Part shown: positions 53,379 through 64,000 of the stretch, piece by piece
Numbering within the stretch: the first letter of the stretch is position 1
How the letters are laid out: every line of letters begins with the position of its first letter
Origin: Halarsenatibacter silvermanii
Lineage (GTDB): Bacteria > Bacillota > Halanaerobiia > Halanaerobiales > Halarsenatibacteraceae
Length of the DNA stretch: 64,000 bases
Assembly: GCF_900103135.1 (NCBI RefSeq)
Contig: NZ_FNGO01000005.1
Span: 98,016 to 162,015 of the forward strand
Reading direction: 5' to 3'
Translations under genes and position numbers: made by a program
The notes under the pieces: model-generated
Told to the model about the DNA's origin: nothing
What the model saw: only the letters and a program-made list of their open reading frames with translations
Database searches by the model: none

Positions 53379-56027
53379 TCATCCTTCGAGCTCATCTATC
53401 CGGGCTTTGATCTGTTCCATCTCCTGTCTGTACTCTTCAAGCTTATCGCGCTCTTCCTGTACTATCTCATCGGGGGCTTTTTCCACGAAATCATCGTTGG
53501 CGAGCTTGCCCCGGGCCCGTTCAATTTCAGCTTCCACTTCCGATTTTTCTTTTTCAAGTCGAGCAATCTCCTGATCTATATTTATCATCTCTTCCAGCGG
53601 CAGTATTATCTCAATTTCTCTCACCACAGCCGTGGCAGCTTTTTCAGGGCGTTCAGCAAACTCCCCGGCTATCTGGATTTCATCTACACCTGCCAGCTCG
53701 GCAATATAATCCCGCCCGTTTTCGAGAATATCCTGATATTCATCGCCCGCAGAGAATAGAGCCTTGATGCCGCGGCCGGGATCGACATTCATTTCATTCC
53801 GGATATTGCGGATTGATCTGATAACTTCCTGTAAAATTTGCATATTTTCACAGGCCTCAACGTCAAAACATTCCCCCCTGATTTTCGGCCAGTCCTGCAG
53901 CATGATGCTTCCCTCGCTGCCGGGAAGTTTCTGCCAGATCTCCTCAGTTATGAAGGGCATGACAGGGTGGAGCAGTTTCAATATCTCACCCAGAAGGTAC
54001 TGCCCCGTCCGGAGCGCTGTCTGTTTTTCCTTTTCATCTTCGGCATCGTATAGATGCGGCTTTATCAGCTCAAGATACCAGTCACAGAACTCACCCCAGA
54101 TAAAGTCATAGAGGGTCTGGCTTACCTCACCGAAGAGAAACTTCTCCATATTGGTGTTTATATCATCGACTATCTCGTTAAATCTATGCAGCATCCAGCG
54201 CGAAGCCGGGCTGATCTTTTCGCTGTCTTCCGGCAGGCTCTTCGGCGTATCCTCCTCCAGATTCATCAGCATAAAACGGGAGGCGTTCCAGATCTTGTTG
54301 GCAAAGTTGCGGCTGGCCTCCAGCCTTTCCTCGCGAAATCTGCGGTCATTGCCGGGGGTGGAGCCGGTTATGAGCATGAAGCGAAGCGTATCGGCACCAT
54401 AGTCTTCTATAACATCGAGAGGATCTATGCCGGTTCCCAGCGATTTGCTCATCTTACGGCCATCGCTGGCCAGTATTAAACCGTGGACATAAACATTGGA
54501 AAAAGGAGGTTCATCCATATTATATATGCCTGTGAAGATCATCCGGGCGACCCAGAAGAAAATTATATCGCGGCCGGTTACCAGCACCTCGGTCGGATAA
54601 AAATACTCCAGGTCTTCTGTTTCCCCGGGCCAGCCCAGCGTGGAAAAGGGCCAGAGTCCGGAGCTGAACCAGGTATCGAGCACATCCTCTTCCTGTTCAA
54701 GATTTTCGCTACCGCATTCACTGCAGTTTTCCGGCTCTTCTCGGGCGACATTTTCCGCCCCGCAGTCCTGACAGTACCAGACGGGGATGCGGTGTCCCCA
54801 CCAGAGCTGACGGGAGATACACCAATCCTCGATGTTCTCCATCCAGTTCATATAAACCCGTTCAAATCTCTCGGGAACGAAGTTTACCTCTCCTTCTTTA
54901 ACCGCTTCAATGGCCGGCTCGGCCAGAGGTTCCATCTCGACAAACCACTGTTTGGAGATCATCGGTTCCACAATCTCATCACAGCGATAACAGTGGCCGA
55001 CGGCATGTTCGTGATCTTCCACTTTCTCCAGAAGATCGGCCTCTTTTAAATCTTCAATAACCTGTTCTCGACACTCCTGGCGGCTTAACCCGACATATTC
55101 ACCCGCTTCGGCGCTCATAAAACCCTGATAATCGATGACCTGAATTTTTTCCAGGTCGTGACGCTCACCTATTTCAAAATCATTGGGGTCGTGAGCCGGG
55201 GTCACTTTGACCATGCCCGTACCAAAATCGCTGTCCACGAATTCATCCTTTATTATAGGGATCGGCCTCTCCATCAGCGGCAAAATCACCGTTTTACCTG
55301 TATGCTGCTGATATCTCTCATCATCGGGATCGACAGCCACAGCAGTATCTCCCAGCATGGTCTCGGGCCGGGTGGTGGCCACTGTTATATAACCGGAATC
55401 ATCCGCGAAAGGATACCGTATATAATAAAGTTTGCCGGTCTCTTCCTCGTGTTCTACCTCCAGATCGGAGAGGGAGGTTTCACAGTCAGGACACCAGTTG
55501 ACTATGTAATCCCCCCGATATATAAGACCGTCCTCATAAAGCCTGACAAAAGCTTCCCTTACAGCTTTAGAACATCCTTCATCCAGGGTGAATCTTTCTC
55601 TGGTCCAATCACAGGAGGCGCCCAGTTTCCGGATCTGATCGGTTATTTTGCCCCCGTACTCTTCCGTCCAGTCCCAGGCTTTATCCAGGAATTTTTCCCG
55701 GCCGATCTGCTCTTTGCTCAGTCCCTCTTCTCTTATCTGTTCGACCACCTTGACCTCGGTGGCTATGCTGGCATGATCCGTTCCCGGCAGCCAGAGCGTA
55801 TTATATCCCTGCATCCGCCGCCAGCGGATGATAATATCCTGAAGCGTGCTGTCCAGTGCATGCCCCAGATGCAGCTCGCCTGTGACATTGGGAGGAGGCA
55901 TCATGATCGTAAATGGGGTCTTATCTTCATCAGCTTCCGGCGTGAAATAACCCTCCTTCTCCCAGAATTCGTACCATTTCTCTTCTACCTGATGGGGATT
56001 ATAAGTTTTGGGCAGCTGTTCGCTCAA
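53379..56027 (-). CDS. valS: Valyl-tRNA synthetase
   Basis: An 882-residue class I synthetase. HIGH appears as PPNVTGELHLGHALDST near residue 45, KMSKS as DGRKMSKSLGTG around 520, the CP1 editing domain between them, and a C-terminal coiled coil (EKEKSEVEAEIERARGKL). It charges tRNA-Val. TTG start at 56027 preceded by GGGAG. It is controlled by a T-box and ends in a GC-rich hairpin. Confidence 0.95.
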   Translation of the reverse strand: MSEQLPKTYNPHQVEEKWYEFWEKEGYFTPEADEDKTPFTIMMPPPNVTGELHLGHALDSTLQDIIIRWRRMQGYNTLWLPGTDHASIATEVKVVEQIREEGLSKEQIGREKFLDKAWDWTEEYGGKITDQIRKLGASCDWTRERFTLDEGCSKAVREAFVRLYEDGLIYRGDYIVNWCPDCETSLSDLEVEHEEETGKLYYIRYPFADDSGYITVATTRPETMLGDTAVAVDPDDERYQQHTGKTVILPLMERPIPIIKDEFVDSDFGTGMVKVTPAHDPNDFEIGERHDLEKIQVIDYQGFMSAEAGEYVGLSRQECREQVIEDLKEADLLEKVEDHEHAVGHCYRCDEIVEPMISKQWFVEMEPLAEPAIEAVKEGEVNFVPERFERVYMNWMENIEDWCISRQLWWGHRIPVWYCQDCGAENVAREEPENCSECGSENLEQEEDVLDTWFSSGLWPFSTLGWPGETEDLEYFYPTEVLVTGRDIIFFWVARMIFTGIYNMDEPPFSNVYVHGLILASDGRKMSKSLGTGIDPLDVIEDYGADTLRFMLITGSTPGNDRRFREERLEASRNFANKIWNASRFMLMNLEEDTPKSLPEDSEKISPASRWMLHRFNEIVDDINTNMEKFLFGEVSQTLYDFIWGEFCDWYLELIKPHLYDAEDEKEKQTALRTGQYLLGEILKLLHPVMPFITEEIWQKLPGSEGSIMLQDWPKIRGECFDVEACENMQILQEVIRSIRNIRNEMNVDPGRGIKALFSAGDEYQDILENGRDYIAELAGVDEIQIAGEFAERPEKAATAVVREIEIILPLEEMINIDQEIARLEKEKSEVEAEIERARGKLANDDFVEKAPDEIVQEERDKLEEYRQEMEQIKARIDELEG

Positions 56028-56064
56028 TTTAATATCACTCCCTGTTTGGTCTATAATTTTTATC

Positions 56065-56345
56065 CAAAAAAGAAAATCCCTCTCATCCGTTCAGGACGAG
56101 AAGGATTATCGCGTTACCACCCGAAATTTCAGCCCGGAGCTAAACCTGCCGGACCGACACTCAATCTCGATAACGGCATAGCTGCCGACCATCGCTAATC
56201 TATTCCTTTAATTATCACTCGAAATTTTCACGATGGCAGTTCCAGGACGACTTGACTCTATCCCGGGAGCCGAAAGACCTTGCAGCCGCGGGTCTTTCTC
56301 TCTTCTGAAAATAATCCATCTTCCCGGGGACAGAGCTACTGCTTC
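56065..56345 (-). promoter_or_regulatory. T-box leader of valS
   Basis: Minus-strand T-box sequence GGGTGGTAACGCG (about 56112-56124), followed by a terminator of stem CCTTCTCGTCC/GGATGAGAGG and a U-run. The upstream stem I region holds AGAGAG and a GUC triplet that may be the specifier. Confidence 0.82.
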
Positions 56346-56363
56346 CCATTACCACTTTTAGAT

Positions 56364-56966
56364 TTAATTTTCTATTTTCAGCGAATCAGCTATACTCTGT
56401 ACTTCACCGTAATAGTCATCAAAAAGCTGCTCCACAGCAGTATAGGTCAGAGTTATGGCCTGCTCATCGTTTTCCACGATCATCCATTCCTGCCAGACCA
56501 GAGATTCATCATCATTCATCTGACCTCTGTATCTCACCTTGATACCAGCTTCACCTGCCAGCTCAACATTTTCCCTGGCTATCAACTCAAAATCATCTAT
56601 CCGGCTCTCAACATCTTTTATTATTATATCAGCATATTCCTCAGCTGTAAACTCAGCCGCAAGCCTCTCCACAGCCACATTAACACTGGCAGTGTGGCGG
56701 TAGCCTTCTATCTCCCCCGGGTCGATCTCTTCCGGTGCGAGATAGATGAACTCCTCAATCTGCTCACCGATATCCTGATCGATCAGCTCCCAGGAAGAGG
56801 GAATATCCATGCTAAAATTATCACCGTTATAGCTGCTTCGAGCCTCGATCGGAATGTTATAAATGGAGGCTGCTGAGAGAAAAAACAGCAGCAGGAAAAG
56901 AACCAGAATCTGACTCCGGGCTGTTAGATTCTTCAAAATGATATTTTTGATCCTATATCTGTTCAT
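56364..56966 (-). CDS. Exported PsbP/DcrB-like protein
   Basis: About 200 residues from ATG 56966 (AAGGTC site); a longer frame to 57071 overlaps the radical SAM gene. An N-terminal hydrophobic segment (ILVLFLLLFFLSAASIY) precedes a beta-rich domain of the PsbP/DUF1795 type (YNGDNFSMDIPSSWELIDQD to SLVWQEWMIVENDEQAITLTY). These are exported proteins of uncertain function, often lipoproteins; no lipobox cysteine is seen here. Confidence 0.65.
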   Translation of the reverse strand: MNRYRIKNIILKNLTARSQILVLFLLLFFLSAASIYNIPIEARSSYNGDNFSMDIPSSWELIDQDIGEQIEEFIYLAPEEIDPGEIEGYRHTASVNVAVERLAAEFTAEEYADIIIKDVESRIDDFELIARENVELAGEAGIKVRYRGQMNDDESLVWQEWMIVENDEQAITLTYTAVEQLFDDYYGEVQSIADSLKIEN

Positions 56967-57015
56967 AAAAGACCTTCCCGGATTGAATTTTTTTGATCGA
57001 CAGAGGTCCATTTTA

Positions 57016-58407
57016 TCAGCCGCCGCAGTGGCTCCCGCTGACAACTTCTTCTTTTTGTCCCTGTCTTTCATGATGGATGGGGCGAGAAACCTGCCCCCAT
57101 TTTTTCGCCTTTTTTTCTAAATCAGAGGCCACCGGCTCTTCGAGAACCTCTTCAGCTCCTTCATGCGTGGGATCGGCTCCGACTTTCTGCACAATTCTGC
57201 GCAGCTCTTCAGGATTATCTATGATCGGGCAGGGCCTGTAGAGATTATCGTTAAAGGGAGCTTCTTTCTGGTATTCCTCGAATAGAGGATTTTTGAGCAC
57301 CTCGACCAGGGGTTTGCCCTTGATATTGTCAACTGCAAAATGTACAAAAGCGCAGGGCTCAACATCGCCGCTGGCATTAATATGGAAATATCTTCTTCCT
57401 CCGGCAATGCAGCCATCGGTAAAATGCCCATCATTCCAGAAATCGACCATAAATAGCGGATAATTGGTCCTCAGATCGGGAATGCTTTCCACCAGCTCTG
57501 AACGCTGTTCGGGAGTTATCATCAGATCCGTATTGGGATTCTTGCCGATCGGCACATAGTGAAAAAGCCAGGTGTAATATGCGCCTTTATCTATCAGGGC
57601 CTCCACAAATGAGCTTCCTTCGGTTAAGAGATGGCAGTTTTTTCTGGTAACAGTAAAGCTTGTGCCAAAAAGCACACCTCTCTCTCTGAGATGTTCCATG
57701 GCATCTTCTATTTTGCCAAAAGTACCCGATCCCCTGCGGTCATCGGTATATTCTTCAAAACCTTCCAGGCTCAAAGTGGGGCTCACATTGCCGACACTGG
57801 CGATCTTATCTGCCATCTCCTCATCTATTAAAGTACCGTTGGTGTACATCATAAAGACACAGTCCTGATGCTTTTCAAAGATATCGAATAGATGAGGATA
57901 AACCGTGGGTTCACCACCGGAGAGAACAAAAAAGTATATACCCAGTTCCTTGGCTTCTGTGATTATCCTATCTATCTCGGAAAAAGAAAGCTGTTCTGAA
58001 TCCTCATACTTTCCAGCCCAGCAGCCCTCGCAGTTCAAATTGCAGGCGCTGGTGGGATCCAGAAGGATGGTATAGGGCACAGAAGCCCCCAGTTCGCTGC
58101 TCTTTTCCTTTCGATAGGAGGTCCCCAGCAGCGTAGCGTTGACAAAAAATGTTTTGGCCAGATTTTCCTGAAATTTGGGAGCCAGGTCAGTCGCCCTGTC
58201 GATATAATCGTAAATGACCGGATTTTCTTTCGTCATCGTCTCGACCTTCTCCAGGGCTCTTTGATAGGTTTCAACCTGATTGATTTTTTTAGCCAGCGTC
58301 AATATTTTGGAAAAGTTGCTCTTGGGATCCTGCCTGATATATTTTAATCCTGTATCTACAATTTTTTCAGCAGCCATCTTTTTGACCAGATCGAATGTTG
58401 AAGACAT
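57016..58407 (-). CDS. Radical SAM protein with SPASM-like C-terminus
   Basis: A 463-residue radical SAM enzyme. The first ~110 residues are a helical domain; the cluster motif is CNLNCEGCW at about residues 118-126, with SGGEP and TLSLEGF as SAM-binding motifs. The C-terminal extension has cysteines in GCIAGGRRYFHINASGDVEPCAFVHFAVDNIKG, the SPASM-like pattern for an auxiliary cluster. The tail ends SGSHCGG then TGA TAA. Substrate unknown. A MarR regulator precedes it on the same strand. Confidence 0.82.
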   Translation of the reverse strand: MSSTFDLVKKMAAEKIVDTGLKYIRQDPKSNFSKILTLAKKINQVETYQRALEKVETMTKENPVIYDYIDRATDLAPKFQENLAKTFFVNATLLGTSYRKEKSSELGASVPYTILLDPTSACNLNCEGCWAGKYEDSEQLSFSEIDRIITEAKELGIYFFVLSGGEPTVYPHLFDIFEKHQDCVFMMYTNGTLIDEEMADKIASVGNVSPTLSLEGFEEYTDDRRGSGTFGKIEDAMEHLRERGVLFGTSFTVTRKNCHLLTEGSSFVEALIDKGAYYTWLFHYVPIGKNPNTDLMITPEQRSELVESIPDLRTNYPLFMVDFWNDGHFTDGCIAGGRRYFHINASGDVEPCAFVHFAVDNIKGKPLVEVLKNPLFEEYQKEAPFNDNLYRPCPIIDNPEELRRIVQKVGADPTHEGAEEVLEEPVASDLEKKAKKWGQVSRPIHHERQGQKEEVVSGSHCGG

Positions 58408-58539
58408 AAAAATCCTCCTTTTTAAAAAAAGGCCTAACCCCTTGCCTGTAAAAGATCTGATCTGATATTCCGGCTATCAGCAAATAATAGCCTATCTATG
58501 AGACGGATAATATATGATATATCTTGATTGATCTATTTC

Positions 58540-58986
58540 TTATTCGTCCCCGGCTTGATCTTCCCACTCGAAACTGCTCAGAATTCTCTGCATCTCCTTT
58601 TTGTCATCCTCCGATAGCTGGGAAAGAAATTGATCTATCAATTCTTCAGTTTCCTCCTGATGGACATCAAAACACCCCTGACCTTTCTCGGAAAGACTGA
58701 CCTCTACTACCCTTCTATCCTCCTGAGATCTTTCTCTTTCCACATAATTCTGCTCATAAAGTCTGTCGAGAGTGCTGGAAATAGTTGTAAGGGGAGCGGA
58801 AACCTTATCAGCAAGATTGGAGATAGTCATCTTTTCATTACGGCCCAGTATTTCGATGATATAATGCTCCTGCAGGCTCAAATCCATCTCAATTGCTTCC
58901 GATGAGAATTTGTTCAAAAGCTCCTCCATCAGTTTTCGGAAAAACTTATGGAGGACACTCTCCCTGCTCTCCTCAGTTGTGCTCAT
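58540..58986 (-). CDS. MarR family transcriptional regulator
   Basis: A 148-residue winged-helix regulator: LQEHYIIEILGRNEKMTISNLADKVSAPLTTISSTLDRLYEQNYVERERSQEDRRVVEVSLSEKG is the standard recognition helix and DRR wing. GGGAGGTGG before the ATG. It precedes the radical SAM gene by 132 bases and may control it. Confidence 0.9.
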   Translation of the reverse strand: MSTTEESRESVLHKFFRKLMEELLNKFSSEAIEMDLSLQEHYIIEILGRNEKMTISNLADKVSAPLTTISSTLDRLYEQNYVERERSQEDRRVVEVSLSEKGQGCFDVHQEETEELIDQFLSQLSEDDKKEMQRILSSFEWEDQAGDE

Positions 58987-59168
58987 GCTTCCACCTCCCT
59001 CGATTATTACCCGAAAAATACATTTCCTAATTCGTATTTTTATTTTATCAATCTCAGGCTAAATTGTCAAATTATTGGTGTAATTATAAAGCTTATGCTA
59101 ATATTTTTCGAACCCAAAGAGGAGGCGGATTTTGAAAAAGTTATGCTTATGTTAAAAAGCTGAAAACA

Positions 59169-59203
59169 AGCCCCGGTCCTCTGAGAAGAGTATAACCGGG
59201 GCT
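59169..59203 (-). terminator. Terminator after DnaB-like gene
   Basis: Stem AGCCCCGGT/ACCGGGGCT, then TTGTTTT on the minus strand. Confidence 0.6.
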
Positions 59204-59259
59204 GGATGCATCATTTATTCAAATTTTTAATTGATATTAGCTGACATGTTTCCTGGCTG

Positions 59260-60123
59260 CTATTTTTTCAAATCAGAAAATACATCCGAAATAATTTTAT
59301 CCCTGTCTTCACTTCTCTCTCTGAAAGCCAGCAGAGGAGCCTCCCAGAGGAGCTCATGAGAGCCTGTGCTGCCGGTAGCATTATATATCATTTCCAGCTC
59401 GGCAGGTTCAGGAATACAATTTAGCTGGACCTTCATCTCTCTATCCCACTGACGCTTTTCATCGCAGTGACCGTGTCTTCCCAGTACAGCTATTTTATCG
59501 GAACTCTCCTGCAGAAACTCCAGCTCATCCTTTTCCTTCTTAGATAAAACCAGAAGCGGTATTTCTCTCTGCCTGGCAAGCTTTTTCAATTCCTCAACTA
59601 TCAATTTTTCCCTTTCAGAACGCTTTTTGTCGCTGTTATCGCCAAACTCGATCGCTTCGAGATAATCGATTATCAGAAAATCAAAATCAGGAAAATGATC
59701 GCTGCAGAGATTTTGAATCTCAGCCACAGTTAGCTCTTCCTGATGAAATACATTGAGATTCTCGCTCTCTATCTGCTCCTGGAATTTCCTGGCGCTTTCA
59801 TTGATCTTCAGCGTGTATTCATTATCTTCAGTCATTTTCTCGTCACTGCTATCCTCATCCAAAAGCCCCGAATTAGCCCTGTTATCACCATTTCTGAACA
59901 GGGGTATACCGGTATCGAGATGGATAAATCTTTTTCCCAGCTCTCCCAGATCCTCATCGAGAGTCAGAAAGAGGATACTATCCTCGTGGTTCAACATGCG
60001 CTGATGAGCTAAATTTACGGCGAGAGAAGTTTTTCCTACGTGGGCTGGGCCGGCCAACAGAGTGATTTCTCCGGGAGCTATTAATTCAAACTTCTTATCG
60101 AGATGCTCATATCCAGTATCCAT
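59260..60123 (-). CDS. DnaB-like/RecA-fold ATPase (C-terminal helicase domain only)
   Basis: A 287-residue RecA-superfamily ATPase resembling the DnaB C-terminal domain. Walker A is LLAGPAHVGKTSLAVNLA near residue 30, Walker B FLIIDYLEAIEF, and PLLVLSKKEKDEL follows as in DnaB motif 3. The DnaB N-terminal domain is absent, and an acidic insertion (about residues 85-115) replaces part of the usual sequence. Role unknown; it may be a DNA-repair or stand-alone helicase-like protein. Single gene. Confidence 0.7.
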   Translation of the reverse strand: MDTGYEHLDKKFELIAPGEITLLAGPAHVGKTSLAVNLAHQRMLNHEDSILFLTLDEDLGELGKRFIHLDTGIPLFRNGDNRANSGLLDEDSSDEKMTEDNEYTLKINESARKFQEQIESENLNVFHQEELTVAEIQNLCSDHFPDFDFLIIDYLEAIEFGDNSDKKRSEREKLIVEELKKLARQREIPLLVLSKKEKDELEFLQESSDKIAVLGRHGHCDEKRQWDREMKVQLNCIPEPAELEMIYNATGSTGSHELLWEAPLLAFRERSEDRDKIISDVFSDLKK

Positions 60124-60407
60124 GATATTATACCTCCATTAACATTGATCCTGGCCTTTAAAAGGCATCAGGCAGATTTCTTTTTATATGCCTCCAGCCC
60201 GACAAATACACCGGCAAACGGACTTTCCGGAAACCAGAATGACTGAGGAGGATAGTATTGTTGCAAACTGTTCTTAACAATAATTATACCCTTATTTAGA
60301 TATTTTTGCAAACATTATTTTCAAAGTTAAATCGCGCTTAGGACTCCTCTGTCGAAATTAACAGTCCTAATACAGCTGTATATAGGCGTTTTTCAGGATA
60401 TTTCCAA
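60124..60407. other. Intergenic region before rRNA operon end
   Basis: About 280 bases of AT-rich sequence without a gene; the upstream part must hold the promoter of the ATPase gene. No 5S rRNA is present here. Confidence 0.5.
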
Positions 60408-60435
60408 CTAAAAAAAACCGAGGCAAAGGCCTCGG
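60408..60435 (-). terminator. rRNA operon terminator
   Basis: Stem CCGAGGC/GCCTCGG with a CTTT loop and U8 on the minus strand, about 60 bases after the 23S 3' end. Confidence 0.85.
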
Positions 60436-60492
60436 AATGGTGTAGGGTAATAAATTTTCAGGGAGATGGTACCCTAACAGCAGCATACAGGA

Positions 60493-63498
<3,006 letters not shown>

Positions 63499-63615
63499 TC
63501 CTGTATGCTGTTGTCAAGGTACCATCAGACAAAAAATAAACCGAGGGCTTTTACAAACCCTCAAAAGTAAATCAGCAGCTTTTTCACACGTCCCTGCCCT
63601 CTAAGAAGGTTAGCT

Positions 63616-64000
<385 letters not shown>

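Noticed and set aside
57010..57018. TGA followed by TAA at the end of the radical SAM gene (tail CGG-UGA) as a C-terminal Sec
   Set aside because: No SECIS-like hairpin follows at the right distance and no downstream coding continues; it is a simple tandem stop.
59095..59163. 22-codon plus-strand ORF before the terminator at 59169
   Set aside because: No ribosome-binding site at a proper distance and no independent evidence.

Overview
The window looks like chromosome from an anaerobic, diderm, moderately halophilic Firmicute of the Halanaerobiales type. This is inferred from acidic proteins, TolC/RND efflux (so an outer membrane), AUG/GUG/UUG starts behind strong AGGAGG sites, T-box leaders on tRNA synthetases, a hybrid cluster protein, and use of selenocysteine. 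No gene fixes the species.

Layout. 1-3.6 kb is accessory: a type I methylase cut by the window edge, a coupled small membrane ORF, an intact MNT/HEPN pair, a second pair whose HEPN gene has decayed, and a broken zinc-ribbon gene. 3.6-10.6 kb holds tRNA-Thr, a membrane Fe-S/flavin reductase fusion preceded by a HesB-like selenoprotein that an ordinary ORF call splits at its UGA, then QueT, a bifunctional nuclease, a thiamine-binding protein, RDD, Hsp20 and a CofE-like protein. 10.6-20.2 kb is mostly potassium uptake (two TrkH-type channels, two TrkA-type regulators), a permease-Usp fusion broken by a 5-bp tandem duplication, and a PadR-FetAB locus. 20.2-24.2 kb is an hcp regulon: three promoters share one FNR/CRP-like operator placed exactly 21 bp upstream of each -10 box. 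24-27 kb has an ArsR-led putative metal operon, a glutamine amidotransferase-like hydrolase with an apparent AUU start, and a ferredoxin. 27-34 kb is a TetR-MFP-RND-TolC efflux operon. A five-tRNA cluster and a polar amino-acid ABC operon follow.

37.7-46.9 kb contains YeeE/YedE pore proteins, an unassigned short plus-strand transcription unit, MscS, ileS with its T-box, a group II intron lodged between a terminator and the ileS promoter, and a ferritin-like pseudogene. 46.9-53 kb holds an FMN-binding lipoprotein-like protein and a NuoE/NuoF/formate dehydrogenase operon; the catalytic subunit contains selenocysteine and is full length only if UGA is read through. 53-60.2 kb has valS with T-box, a PsbP-like protein, a radical SAM protein, MarR and a DnaB-like ATPase. 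The right end is a minus-strand 16S-23S rRNA operon with no spacer tRNA and no linked 5S.

How it fits together: the energy genes (formate dehydrogenase, hcp, ferredoxins, membrane Fe-S reductase) depend on Fe-S clusters and selenium, and the potassium and mechanosensitive channels fit an osmotically stressed lifestyle. The items most worth checking are the HesB-like selenoprotein and its reductase partner, the hcp divergent operator, the small plus-strand transcript at 39.4-39.7 kb, and the 59-bp palindromic repeat found in one full and two half copies.
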